NCBI RefSeq assembly: GCF_014651855.1
Contig: NZ_BMXR01000011.1
Coordinates: 92,404-156,403, forward strand
Length of the DNA: 64,000 nt
Direction of reading: 5' to 3'
Origin: Saccharospirillum salsuginis
GTDB lineage: Bacteria; Pseudomonadota; Gammaproteobacteria; Pseudomonadales; Natronospirillaceae
Shown: in pieces, positions 37,201-45,410 of the stretch
How positions within the stretch are numbered: the stretch's first letter is position 1
Layout: each line of letters opens with the position of its first letter
Notes under the pieces: model-generated
What the model was told of the DNA's origin: nothing
The model's input: the letters and a program-made list of their open reading frames with translations, nothing else
Databases searched by the model: none
Position numbers and translations under genes: made by a program

Positions 37201-38496
37201 GACAGCCTCGACGAGGCGGATACACTCGATACCCGGGGTTTGCTCTACTTCAGTCACGACGATGGGCACTACGACAACCTCGCCACGCTGTTCCGCCTGT
37301 TGCGGGCCTGTGACCCCCACAAGATGGACACCGTCATGGTGATCCAGAAAGACAACGAGGCCTTGCTGACCGAGAGCGGTCACTATCAGGGACCGTGCAG
37401 CGGCAGTGGCTTGAGCGGTTTTCTGGTCAGCCTGCACTGGGAATGGCCGCGCGCCCGCATGATCCGCTCGTTGATCAATCACGATGCGAAAACTCTAAGC
37501 GAGGACGAACTGGCCGAGCGCATCCGCGAAGAGGTGTTCAGCCAGGCTGAAACCCTCGCGCAACCGGTCGCTTACCACCAGGGCCGGCGCTATGTCCGCA
37601 AGGCCCTGCCACGCGGCGAGATTCAGCCGGTGCCCAATGTGCTCGAGCTGGACCGGGACTCCACCGTGGTTTTCGTCGGCGGTGCGAAAGGCATCACCAG
37701 CTGGTTCGCCGCCGCCTTCGCCGAACGCTTTGGCTGTCGTCTGGTCATCATCGGCCGTTCGCCGCGGCCGGAGCAAAACGACCCCTGGCCCGAACTGACC
37801 ACAGCGGCCGAACTGCGCAAGGCGCTGCTGGCTGATGAACCGGGGGCCAAACCCCGGGACATCGAGCGGCGCGTTCAGGCGCTGCTGGCGGACAAACAGA
37901 TGCGTGCGAACCTGCAGGCGCTGGAAGCCGGTGGCAGTGAGGTGCTGTATCTGTCGGCCGACATCACCGACGCGGCCCAGGTCGACGCCGCCTTGCAGGA
38001 GACGGTCGAGCGCTGTGGCGGCATCGACGGGGTGCTGCTGGGGGCGGGCATCCTCGACGACCGCTTCCTCAAGGACAAGCAGGCGGACTCCATCGAGCGG
38101 GTCTACAACACCAAGGTGGCCGGGGTCGACAACGTCCTCGCGTCGCTGGAGCGCTGGGGCGAACCGCGATTCTGCGTCTTCTTCTCCAGCCTGTCGGCGA
38201 CACTGGGGAACCGGGGCCAGACCGACTATTCGGCGGCCAACAACTACCTCGACATGCGCGCCCTGCAGCTCAACGCCGAACGCGACGGCCATTACCTGTC
38301 CGTGAACTGGGGGCCCTGGGAAGGCGCCGGCATGATCGACGCCACCTTGCAGAAACATCTGGAGGGCATGGGCGTAGGCGCCATCCGGCGGGAGGAAGGC
38401 GTGGACTTCCTGATCGACGAATTGAGCCGGGGCAAGGGCGCGGGTCGCCTGATCGCGATGTGCGCCGCTGATGACGCCCTGCACTGGACCGAGTAA
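31243..38496 (+). CDS. PUFA/polyketide megasynthase 1: NPD-NPD-KS-AT-ACP-ACP-KR
   Basis: About 2417 residues. Domains in order: two tandem nitronate-monooxygenase/PfaD-like barrels (about 40-290 and 320-600; motifs GAESGGRVG and GRECGGHVG); ketosynthase (about 680-1110; Cys872, His1007, His1047); acyltransferase (about 1210-1510; GHSYG, Ser1321); two acyl carrier domains (LGIDSIK, Ser1729 and Ser1846); a degenerate structural ketoreductase half; and an active ketoreductase (GGAKGI near 2146, Tyr2329). PfaA-type synthases have KS-AT-ACPn-KR; here the enoyl reductase usually encoded by pfaD is fused at the front. The start is uncertain: ATG 31243 has AGGAG ten bases ahead, ATG 31306 is closer to the first domain, and upstream GTG 31195 is less likely. 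Confidence 0.93.
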   Translation: MSRVSATRSESRARQKQTVNVMDNSAPHGVTHAFRHPSDYLTLAVSPFERPDHRLVSAFARAGALAFVDVGHDPDRARDAIHKVRRTTSEPFGVRLPDGVSAAKAMPTDPDGRIVAVMHASPDAFDPIPDVYNLVQVVSVEEVARAQSAGADALIVKGAESGGRVGEHNTFILLQHLMDRIRVPFWVQGGMGPHGAAAAVLAGARGVVYDSQLALLDAADTADDLRAILAGVNGSETALAGGYRFLRHKLLPDLDDDADRLQVLTEMKGPNPPVPAGEDMALAPLFQALYKDPESLVYATEQSVQGHLRTARREPVFHEDSPFAREYGLNFPILQGPMTRVSDVPGFAGAVADGGALPSIALAVLKPDQARPMLEQTRDRLADRPWSVGLLGFLPAERYREQVALVRDMGPSHVIIAGGRPDQARAFEDAGIGAFLHCPSMRLFDRFLKDGARRFIFEGRECGGHVGPLSSMTLWEGQISLALESEQLADLSLVFSGGLHDQRSAALLSAMCAPLAALGAKIGLLMGTAYLFTEEAVREGAILEEYQRQALDGDDTALIQTGPGHVTRCLRTPYVDFLNTERARLLALGMDRDEIFMTLEGLNVGHLRIASKGRKRIDDRLETVDAETQRQEGMYMIGDVATLRDRVTTIEALHRDIMAADTWLRARPEALALGRDRSTSSCDIAIVGMAGIFPGALTAEEYWANIIEGVDAVTEVPDSRWDKATYYDPSAMGAKGDKTNSKWGGFIPDFQFDPGRFGIPPQTLGSIDPAQIASLEVAYRALQDADYLDRNFNRERTACIFGVEPGGDLFGAYGMRIVLPQLLEGDTLAQAQAAFPSLTEDSFPGVLGNVVTGRISNRLDFGGQNFTIDAACASSLAAIDAAIKELRYGESDMAIAGGVDFHNGIHDYLMFSSTHALSSRGRCFTFSETADGITLGEGAAAVVLKRYEDALCDGDRVYAVIRGIGGASDGKSLGLTAPRKQGQQRALNRAYRRASVSPAQIGLLEAHGTGTVVGDRTEMASLETVFSSAGSDRAACALGSVKTQIGHTKCTSGVASLIKAAYAVDQGLLPPTLNIEKPNAYYDKDRSSFYFLKHTQPWFDADRKAGVSAFGFGGTNYHTVIDRGDADGETPTAPTVWPYELFVFRGDTEADALAGVTALQAFLAVGRQCRLADVAYSHHRTGEGAGPVRIALVAHTLADLAAKLDTAANGREDPRGVWRAKSDAPAGEVAFLFPGQGSQFLNMGADLFTYFPHLRALLADEPGLRAALFPKAAFDEAEKAAQNDALTDTRTAQPALGLVSLAVARVLADLGVKASQLAGHSYGELSALSHAGSIDPADLTRISRQRADCIRHSLGDGDNGAMLAVEADEDWVRAHLPDTLDLANLNAPTQTVVSGPTADIDAFKTLCEHHSVGARRLPVACAFHSRALGGAADAFTQALQLSTDLGAPGLAVWSNETAEPYPADIDGRALAERLGQQIRSSVRFVDTVRGLYEQAGVRTFVEVGAGSVLGGLTQSILADRPDVQCLPTLLKDAPPLKALMSTLARLAVSGVELDTAALYAHRRLRRLDIADPQPLAQTTWLVNGQRAWPLNGRLPAHAFDPDRQTAIDLRNRTVPAPVPGGDRDTAIKAYFDSLDRFIDSQRDVMLGYLGTAPTAPALAEPSMAAPAPAIESGAAEPADTVTPATAPVQAVDRDTIEARLRALICDRTGYPDEMLDPELDLEADLGIDSIKRVELLSEIGESLGLNTAHSTGELGEEATRFLEEVSRIKTLRGVSDWLAEFSRKAAATVDLAAEPSPAASSEPAQKALTRADIETRLVTLICERTGYPAEMLDPELDLEADLGIDSIKRVELLSDIGDQIGLNTGRSTQELGEEASAFLEEVSRIKTLRGISEWLAKAANAEATPEQEQAPEAQETGDSAVADDTDHRAAPFKVLNVLYHARDLAPDAEADLDGKTFHVVGANRVELKALDRVFRPKGVSISTLDPDSLDEADTLDTRGLLYFSHDDGHYDNLATLFRLLRACDPHKMDTVMVIQKDNEALLTESGHYQGPCSGSGLSGFLVSLHWEWPRARMIRSLINHDAKTLSEDELAERIREEVFSQAETLAQPVAYHQGRRYVRKALPRGEIQPVPNVLELDRDSTVVFVGGAKGITSWFAAAFAERFGCRLVIIGRSPRPEQNDPWPELTTAAELRKALLADEPGAKPRDIERRVQALLADKQMRANLQALEAGGSEVLYLSADITDAAQVDAALQETVERCGGIDGVLLGAGILDDRFLKDKQADSIERVYNTKVAGVDNVLASLERWGEPRFCVFFSSLSATLGNRGQTDYSAANNYLDMRALQLNAERDGHYLSVNWGPWEGAGMIDATLQKHLEGMGVGAIRREEGVDFLIDELSRGKGAGRLIAMCAADDALHWTE

Positions 38497-38506
38497 GGAG
38501 ACCGCC

Positions 38507-41500
38507 ATGACCTTCAAAGTCGCCATCATCGGTATGGCTTGCCGTTTTCCCGGTGCCTCCGACACCGAGACCTTCTGGCGCAACATCCGTTCGGGCGTCG
38601 ACGCGGTGTCGGACTACCCGATGCGGGAGCGCTGGGGGCAGCCCGACGCCTTCTACGACCCGGCGCACGGTCCGGCCATGGACCGGACCTACTGCCGCCG
38701 GGGCGGTGTGGTGTCCGGTCTGACCTTCAACCCCATGGAGTACGGCATTGTGCCGCGCGAGGTGGAGGAGGCCGACGCCGAGCAATTTGTCATGCTCGAT
38801 CTGGCCCGGGAGGCGCTGGCCGAGGCCGGTGTCGATCATCACAGCCGGGGCCGGGCGCCGTTGGACACCGGCGTGATCATCGGCCGGACCCTGTCGTTCG
38901 GCCCGGTCGTGCTGCGTTTCATCGACCGGCTCAAGATGCTGCCGCAGATCGAGACCATGCTGCGCACGCATTGCCCATCGCTGAAGGAGTCGGAACTGAA
39001 CCGTTTCTCCGAACAGTTCCTGGCCGAACGCGGCGCCGGGTTTGAGCATTCCCAGGCGCGCAATCTGGTGCCCGGCTTCACCGCCGCGCGCATCGCCAAC
39101 CGGCTGAACCTGCGCGGCCCCAACTACATTCTGGACGCGGCCTGCGCGTCCTCGTTGATCGCCCTGGAAAGCGCCATCCAGCAGTTGGAGCAGGGCAGTT
39201 GCGACATGATGCTGGCCGGTGGCATCCACCTGCCGATCTCGCACACCTTCTGGTCGCTGTTTTCCAGCATGGGGGCGCTGTCGCAGCGCGAGACGATCAC
39301 GCCCTTCGACCAGGGCGCGGACGGTCTGTTGCTGGGTGAGGGGGCCGGTCTGGTGCTGCTCAAGCCGCTGGAGACCGCCCTGGCCGACGGCAACCGCATT
39401 CACGCCGTCATCGAAGGAGTTGGCAGCTGCAGCGACGGCCGCGCCGAGAGCCTGTTGGCGCCGTATTCCTACGGTCAGGTCAAGGCCATCGAAAACGCCT
39501 GGCGCAAGACCGATCTCGACCCGGCCCGGCTCGATTACCTGGAGTGCCATGGCACCGGGATGCCGCGCGGCGACGAGGTCGAGAGTCAGTCGATCCGTTC
39601 CTTTTACGGCGAGCATCTCAAAGGGCGTGACACGCCGATGGGGTCGGTCAAGTCCATGATCGGCCATACCCTGGGCGCTGCCGGCATCGCCGGTGTGATC
39701 AAAACCGCCTGCGCCCTGCGCGACGGCGTTGTGCCGCCGTCACTGCACTGCGAGCGGGTGCGTGAGGACCTGGCCGAGGCCCGGTTTCATGTGCCCGGCC
39801 AGGCCCGCCCCTGGTCCGGGAACGGGCCGCGTCTCGCCGGTGTCAGCGCCTTCGGTTTTGGCGGCATCAACGGCCACGCGGTGCTCAGCGAAGCGCCGCA
39901 GGCCCGGACTCGTGGTGCTACGGTTGGTGGTACTGCGGTCGGCGGCTGGCGGCCGAGCCCCGCCAGCCGGGAAACGCTGCTCGCACTGGCCCGGCCCGAT
40001 GTCGACGCCTTGCTCGACGCGCTCGACCGGGGCGACCGTGATCCCGGTTCCGGTCCGTGCCGCCTGGTCGTCATCGACCCGACGCCCGAGCGGGTGGCCA
40101 AGGCGCGACGGCTGGTCGTCCGGGGTAAAGCCTGTCAGGGCCGACAGGACATCTTTTTCTCGCCCCACGGTGTCTTGCAGGAAGGCGGACAGGTGGCCTT
40201 CCTGTTCCCGGGGCTCGGCGATCAGGTCAATCCGGAATTCCGCGCCCTGGCGGACCGGATCGGGCTGGACCTGAGCCATCTGGAACGCGACGCCGACACC
40301 GACCTGATTCGGCAAAGCGTGGATTCGGTGCTCTCCAGCTACACCCTGTGCCGGGCGCTGGAGACGTTCGGAGTACGCGCCGATGCCATGGTCGGGCATT
40401 CACTGGGCGAATGGATTTCCTGTGTCGCCAGTGGCCTGATCGATGAAGACACCCCGGTCGCATTGACGCGGGAATTCGCCGGCCTGAGTGATCGTTTCAT
40501 GGGGCGTGGCTACCACTTGCTCGCCGTGTGGTGTGGGGCCGACGATCTACATGATCGCCTCGCGGACATCGACGACTTGCACATCGCGGTGGACAACTGC
40601 CCGCGCCACACCGTGCTGTGCGGCAGCCGGTCCGCGCTGGACCAGGCTGAAGCCCGTCTGCAGGCCGACGGCGTGCTGGCGTTCGATCTTGGCATTGAAG
40701 CCGCCTCCCACTCGCCCTTTATCCGCGAGTCCCTGTCGTTGATCCGCCCCGTGGTCGACAAGGTGACCGTGCACAGCCCCCGGGTGCAACTCTGGTCTTC
40801 CAGTCTGGCGGCGCCTTTCCCGAAGACGACCGAGGCGGTGCGGGACACCCTGTACGAGACCATGGCGCGCCCGGTCCGGTTTCGCGACGTCATCGAGGCA
40901 ATGTACCAGGACGGCGTTCGTGCCTTCGTACAGATGGGCAACGCCGGCCTGACCGGCTTCGTCAACGACACGCTCGCGGGCCGGCCCGGTCTGACGCTCG
41001 ACGCGGCCGGCCGCGATAAAAGCCCCGAGCAGATGCTGCGGCGCATCGCCGCCGGCCTGTTCGTTGAAGGCCGCGCTGTCGAACTCGAGGCGGTGGGGTT
41101 CGTCACCGAGGCGCCGGGTACGGATACGGTCACACCGCCTCGCGGGGTCACCGTATCGCTCGATCCCGCCCTGGTGGAGAAAACCCGGTTGCCGGAGCCG
41201 CCGCTGCCGGCCCCCGGCGTGGCGGCCACCACCCGACCGCCGGCGGCGGAAAGCGGCGCCTACGCCGAGGCTCTGCACAGAAGTCTGGCCCGGTTCCAGC
41301 ACTCCCAGCAGGCCGTGTTGTCCGCCTATAGCGCGACCCCGGCCCAAGCTGGCAGCGCACCAACACCCGACGCCCGCGCGCCCGAGCCGAAGCCCGAACC
41401 CGTGGCCGCGCCGGCGCCCGAGCCGGAGGTGTTGTATCGGGAAACACTGGCGATCGATCACGACCGCTACCCGGAACTGTTCGACCACGAAATCTACAAG

Positions 41501-42934
41501 GCGCCGCCCGGAGCGGGCATCGCCGAGCGGTCGGCCGTCGTGCCGATGACCATGATGATCGAGCTGGCCTGCGACGTGATCCAGCGCGCCGTGCCGGAGC
41601 GGGTGGTCATCGCGGTGGACAAGGTGCTGTCGTTCCGGTTCGTCACCGTCACCGAGCCCCTGCGACTCGAAGCCCGGGTCTACCGGAAGGGGGAGCACCG
41701 CTATTCGGTGGTGGTCGGCGATCATTTCTCCTGTGTGGTCGACACCGCCGACACCTGGCCCGACGCTCCCCGCGTACAGGCCGAGGACTGGACCATCGAC
41801 CGGGAGGTGCCGGCCACCAACCCGATCCCGTTCGAGCGGGTGTATCACGACCGTTGGCTGTTCCACGGGCCGAAATACCAGGGCCTGATCGAAGCGCCCC
41901 GGCTGGGCGAACGGGGAGCGCTGGGGCGCACCATCGCCGCCGGTGGCAAGGGGGCCTTGCTTGACGGCGCTTTCCAGATGTCGGGCCTGTGGTTCTACTC
42001 CTTCCACAAGGACAACAATGTCGTCTTGCCGCTGAAGATCGAACGGGTGGAACTGTTCGCGTCCTTCGCCGAACTGCAGGCCAGCCGCGAACCCTACGAC
42101 TGCCGCATGTCGGTCGATCGCATCGGCGACAACGAGTTCGTCTACAGCGTCGAATTGGCGAGGCAGGGCCGGGTGATGTTGCGTGCGCACCAGTTCAACG
42201 GCCGCCGCTTTGAAATGAAGCACAGCCTGCAGGACGTTTTCCGCTCGCCGGAACGGCGCGGCACCCTCTGCCAGCAACCGGCACCGGACGTCTTTGTCTT
42301 CCGCTTCGACTATCAGACCAACTGGTCGCGCGTCTGGCTGACCAACAACTTCCTCGGCCTGGAGGAACAGCAGCGGGTGGAATCGGCCAAAACCATTCAT
42401 CGCCGCAATGCGTTGCTGATGGGCAGCATCGTCGCCAAGGATGCGGTCAAGGACTGGCTGTTCCAGCGCTATCCGGCACTGGAAACCCTGTTCCCGCGCG
42501 AACTGCACATCGAGCACGACGACAAGGGGGCGCCTCGGGTGGTCAGCCCATTGGAGAAACATCCCATCGAAGTCTCCATCAGCCGCAAGCCCAGCCTGGC
42601 CGCCGCCATCGTCGGGGGCGACACCAAGGTGGGTATCGATCTCGAAACCATCGAGACCCGCGGCGACGAGTTCGAGCGGATGACCTTTGATGCCATCGAA
42701 ACGGCCTTTTTCGACACCAAACCGGCGTCGGAGCGCCCCTTCTGGCAAACCCTGTTCTGGACCGCCAAGGAGGCCTTCGGCAAATACCGGGGCACCGGGC
42801 TGGCCGGGGCACCGAAACGCATCTCGGTGCGCGCCGTCTACGCCGAGGGCGATGGCTGGACCGGTCAGGTGGCCGGGCGCATCTTCCACAGCCGTCAACT
42901 GGACGAAGACACCGTCCTCACCTGGGTGCGCTGA
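38507..42934 (+). CDS. PUFA/polyketide megasynthase 2: KS-AT-DH-PPTase
   Basis: A 1475-residue protein starting 10 bases after synthase 1, with GGAG as ribosome-binding site. Domains: ketosynthase (about 1-430; Cys213 in DAACASSLIA, His348, His387); acyltransferase (about 555-850; GHSLGEW, Ser632); a Pro/Ala-rich linker (about 895-970); a double hot-dog dehydratase (about 975-1240; His994 in FDHEIY, Asp1153 in LLDGAFQ); and a 4'-phosphopantetheinyl transferase (about 1290-1475; GIDLE with Asp1378, WTAKEAFGK with Glu1422). The PPTase would arm the cluster's own carrier domains. There is no second, chain-length-factor KS as in PfaC, and the ketosynthase triad is intact. Product class is inferred. 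Confidence 0.93.
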   Translation: MTFKVAIIGMACRFPGASDTETFWRNIRSGVDAVSDYPMRERWGQPDAFYDPAHGPAMDRTYCRRGGVVSGLTFNPMEYGIVPREVEEADAEQFVMLDLAREALAEAGVDHHSRGRAPLDTGVIIGRTLSFGPVVLRFIDRLKMLPQIETMLRTHCPSLKESELNRFSEQFLAERGAGFEHSQARNLVPGFTAARIANRLNLRGPNYILDAACASSLIALESAIQQLEQGSCDMMLAGGIHLPISHTFWSLFSSMGALSQRETITPFDQGADGLLLGEGAGLVLLKPLETALADGNRIHAVIEGVGSCSDGRAESLLAPYSYGQVKAIENAWRKTDLDPARLDYLECHGTGMPRGDEVESQSIRSFYGEHLKGRDTPMGSVKSMIGHTLGAAGIAGVIKTACALRDGVVPPSLHCERVREDLAEARFHVPGQARPWSGNGPRLAGVSAFGFGGINGHAVLSEAPQARTRGATVGGTAVGGWRPSPASRETLLALARPDVDALLDALDRGDRDPGSGPCRLVVIDPTPERVAKARRLVVRGKACQGRQDIFFSPHGVLQEGGQVAFLFPGLGDQVNPEFRALADRIGLDLSHLERDADTDLIRQSVDSVLSSYTLCRALETFGVRADAMVGHSLGEWISCVASGLIDEDTPVALTREFAGLSDRFMGRGYHLLAVWCGADDLHDRLADIDDLHIAVDNCPRHTVLCGSRSALDQAEARLQADGVLAFDLGIEAASHSPFIRESLSLIRPVVDKVTVHSPRVQLWSSSLAAPFPKTTEAVRDTLYETMARPVRFRDVIEAMYQDGVRAFVQMGNAGLTGFVNDTLAGRPGLTLDAAGRDKSPEQMLRRIAAGLFVEGRAVELEAVGFVTEAPGTDTVTPPRGVTVSLDPALVEKTRLPEPPLPAPGVAATTRPPAAESGAYAEALHRSLARFQHSQQAVLSAYSATPAQAGSAPTPDARAPEPKPEPVAAPAPEPEVLYRETLAIDHDRYPELFDHEIYKAPPGAGIAERSAVVPMTMMIELACDVIQRAVPERVVIAVDKVLSFRFVTVTEPLRLEARVYRKGEHRYSVVVGDHFSCVVDTADTWPDAPRVQAEDWTIDREVPATNPIPFERVYHDRWLFHGPKYQGLIEAPRLGERGALGRTIAAGGKGALLDGAFQMSGLWFYSFHKDNNVVLPLKIERVELFASFAELQASREPYDCRMSVDRIGDNEFVYSVELARQGRVMLRAHQFNGRRFEMKHSLQDVFRSPERRGTLCQQPAPDVFVFRFDYQTNWSRVWLTNNFLGLEEQQRVESAKTIHRRNALLMGSIVAKDAVKDWLFQRYPALETLFPRELHIEHDDKGAPRVVSPLEKHPIEVSISRKPSLAAAIVGGDTKVGIDLETIETRGDEFERMTFDAIETAFFDTKPASERPFWQTLFWTAKEAFGKYRGTGLAGAPKRISVRAVYAEGDGWTGQVAGRIFHSRQLDEDTVLTWVR

Positions 42935-42967
42935 AGCGCATCTATCACCGAATTCACAGGATCGATT

Positions 42968-43261
42968 ATGAACATCACCAACGACAGCGTACTCAATGAC
43001 ATTCAAGGCGCCATCCTGGACGTGGTGGGGCCCGAATGGGCCGACGAAATGGACATCACCCCGGACACCAACATGACCACCGGCATCGAGCTGGACAGCA
43101 TCGAGATCTCCAAGGTCATCGAGGCCATGTTCCAGCGTTACCCCCATGTCCGTTTCGAGGAATGGTTCGCCAGCATGGACATCCAGCGCATCATGGCGCT
43201 GACCCTGGGCGACATCGCCGATTTCGTGGTTCGCGAATCGCAAGGGGTGTCCTCCGCATGA
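42968..43261 (+). CDS. Free-standing acyl carrier protein
   Basis: A 97-residue carrier protein with the modification motif GIELDSIEIS (Ser44). It is acidic and helical. It is unlike the LGIDSIK repeats of synthase 1, so it probably has a separate task such as starter loading or receiving the finished chain. It lies 33 bases after the megasynthase, and its stop overlaps the hydrolase start (ATGA). The PPTase domain next door is the likely activating enzyme. Confidence 0.9.
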   Translation: MNITNDSVLNDIQGAILDVVGPEWADEMDITPDTNMTTGIELDSIEISKVIEAMFQRYPHVRFEEWFASMDIQRIMALTLGDIADFVVRESQGVSSA

Positions 43262-44079
43262 CCGAGGCCACCGACACGTCCGATTTGAATGTCCTCACCT
43301 TCGGTGAAGGGACGGACAAACCGGCGCTGATTTTCGTGCACGGCATGGCTGGCAGCGCCGGACTCTGGGGTCTGTATTACGCCTTCTGGCTGATGCGGCG
43401 CTATCGGATCGTCGCCTACGACCTGCGCGGGCACGGCCTGTCGGAGGCCACGTCACAAGGCTACGCTCTGGCCGACCAGGCCGAGGACCTGGAGCGGGTG
43501 CGGCGTCACTGGGTCGGCGGCCCGGCGACGGTGGTGGGTTACAGCTACGGCGGCCACATTGCCACCCAATGGGCGCGGACCTATCCCGAACACGCCCGGG
43601 GGCTGGTGGTGCTGGATTCGCCGCCGCTGCCGGTGGATGAGCGCGCCATCGACGACATGCTCGACGGACTCAGTCAGGTACTGGGCGGCGACTTCGAACC
43701 CGAAGGCGGGTTTCTGGACTCGATCAAGGACAGCTTGCGCGGTGACATCGAGTCGCAGCGACGCCAGGTGCGGCGCTTCAAGTCCCGGCTCGATGCCTTG
43801 CACGACACCCGGTTCCGCGCCGAGGTGCTGGCCGATGAACCGTTCGGCGACGACGACTTTCGCGCCATTCAATGCCCGACCCAGCTGATTTACTCCACCG
43901 GCGACGGCAACCGGGCCTATGCCGAACACCAGCAGCGGTTGATACCGGACTGCGGCCTGGCGATGGTGGAGGCCGGTCACGACCTGGTGATGACCCATCC
44001 CGCCGAGGTGCGGCGGTTGCTGGAGGTGTTTATGGCGCGTCTCGCCGCCCATCCCCCCATCGTCACCGACCGGAGGTAA
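43258..44079 (+). CDS. Alpha/beta hydrolase, possible chain-release thioesterase
   Basis: A 273-residue alpha/beta hydrolase. The oxyanion region is FVHGMAGSAGLWG, the nucleophile elbow GYSYGG has Ser96, and the catalytic His241 is in EAGHDLV. There is no signal peptide, so it acts in the cytoplasm. I start at ATG 43258, whose A overlaps the ACP stop in an ATGA junction. Placement between the ACP and the glycosyltransferase suggests it releases or trims the acyl product. An editing hydrolase role is equally possible. Confidence 0.88.
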   Translation: MTEATDTSDLNVLTFGEGTDKPALIFVHGMAGSAGLWGLYYAFWLMRRYRIVAYDLRGHGLSEATSQGYALADQAEDLERVRRHWVGGPATVVGYSYGGHIATQWARTYPEHARGLVVLDSPPLPVDERAIDDMLDGLSQVLGGDFEPEGGFLDSIKDSLRGDIESQRRQVRRFKSRLDALHDTRFRAEVLADEPFGDDDFRAIQCPTQLIYSTGDGNRAYAEHQQRLIPDCGLAMVEAGHDLVMTHPAEVRRLLEVFMARLAAHPPIVTDRR

Positions 44080-44082
44080 GTC

Positions 44083-45315
44083 ATGGCCCGTATCGTCTGC
44101 GCCGCCCCGCCGTTGTTCGGCCACGCCACGCCTCTGGCCGCGCTGTCCGGGGAACTGGCGCGCCGGGGGCATACCGTCGTGTTCCTGGACAGTTTCAGCC
44201 ACGCCTTCGCGTTGCCCGGCGGGGTGTCACGGGTCAAGGTGCCCGCCCCCGAGCTTGAAGGTGCCTGGCAGTCATCGGCCGGTGACAACGCCCTGACCGA
44301 ATCGCTCGTACACCTGGAGGACTATGCCGTCTCTGCCTTCGAGCCGCTGCTGCAAGCGAGCCGGGACGGGCGACCGGACTTGATCGTGTTCGACCAGCAG
44401 ATTCCGGTCGCGCACGCCATCGCCCGGGAACTGGGGTGTCCCCTGGTCACGTCCATCACCTCGCCGTTCCTGTTTGCCGGGGCCGACGGTGCCCAATCGG
44501 CGTTGAACTCCAGCGTTGAACAGGCGTTCGCGGAGGCTTACCGGGCGATGTGCGAACGCGTCGGCCGGACACTCGGCTGCGCGATGAACGAGACCGGATT
44601 CTCCCCCGACTTGAACCTGTGTTTCGCCCCGGCCGGGTTTTGCGACCCGGACGCCGCCGATCGGTATGGGGTGCCGCTGTCTCTGGTCGGTCCGGCTTTT
44701 TTGCCCCGTACGCCCGATGTGGAGGATGAGGCGCTGGCCGACCAATTGGCCGCCTTCGATGGCCGGCGGTTGCTGGTATCGCTCGGGTCCTGCCTGACCG
44801 GCGCGTCCGGCACCCATGAGACGGCGATTAAGCTGTTCCGCAACATCCTGATCGCCCACAACGACCCCGATGCCTTGCTGCTGTTCGTCGCCCCGGATGA
44901 GCTGGTCCGGCAAGCTATGGCGGGCCTCACGGTCCGGGCCCGGGTGCTGTCCCGCTCGTTCATCAATCAGTGTTATTTGATGCCGCATTTTTCGCTGGTA
45001 TTCAGTCACGGCGGGTACAACACCCTGGCCGAATGCCTGCATCATGGCATCCCACTCATCGCCTCGCCCTTTCTGTTCGATCAGGCGCGCATGGCGTATC
45101 GGCTCGAACAACTGGGCGTCGGCGCGCGCGTCTCCCGGGTGCGGCACAAACCCGAGCAGTTCCGGCGTCTGTCCGATAACCTGTTGACCGACGCCACCGC
45201 CCGACAGGCGCAGAGCGCGATGAAAACGGCGTTTCGAGCCTCCAGCGGCGCGCGGGACGGCGCCGATGCCGTGGAGCGCTTCCTGGCCGGGTTTGATCCC
45301 GTGGCTCGGTCCTGA
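44083..45315 (+). CDS. MGT-type (GT1) glycosyltransferase
   Basis: A 410-residue GT-B glycosyltransferase of the macrolide/UDP-glycosyltransferase type. The N-terminal acceptor domain starts RIVCAAPPLFGHATPLAALS with the catalytic-type histidine in PLFGHATP. The C-terminal donor motif is FSHGGYNTLAECLHHGIPLIA (His309). GGAGG precedes the ATG by six bases and the hydrolase stop by none, so it is co-transcribed with the synthase genes. It most likely transfers a sugar to the lipid or polyketide made upstream. Sugar identity is not predictable. Confidence 0.92.
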   Translation: MARIVCAAPPLFGHATPLAALSGELARRGHTVVFLDSFSHAFALPGGVSRVKVPAPELEGAWQSSAGDNALTESLVHLEDYAVSAFEPLLQASRDGRPDLIVFDQQIPVAHAIARELGCPLVTSITSPFLFAGADGAQSALNSSVEQAFAEAYRAMCERVGRTLGCAMNETGFSPDLNLCFAPAGFCDPDAADRYGVPLSLVGPAFLPRTPDVEDEALADQLAAFDGRRLLVSLGSCLTGASGTHETAIKLFRNILIAHNDPDALLLFVAPDELVRQAMAGLTVRARVLSRSFINQCYLMPHFSLVFSHGGYNTLAECLHHGIPLIASPFLFDQARMAYRLEQLGVGARVSRVRHKPEQFRRLSDNLLTDATARQAQSAMKTAFRASSGARDGADAVERFLAGFDPVARS

Positions 45316-45410
45316 TTGACCGCCGGGCTCTTCCCATGCCCCGCCCGGTGTGGACAATGCGGAGTCTTGCCCCATCAAGATGAACGCAATAAGGAGTCGC
45401 CCCCCCAACC

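Noticed and set aside
40547..43243. 898-residue minus-strand open frame opposite megasynthase 2
   Set aside because: Shadow of the AT-DH-PPTase coding region; no recognisable motif.
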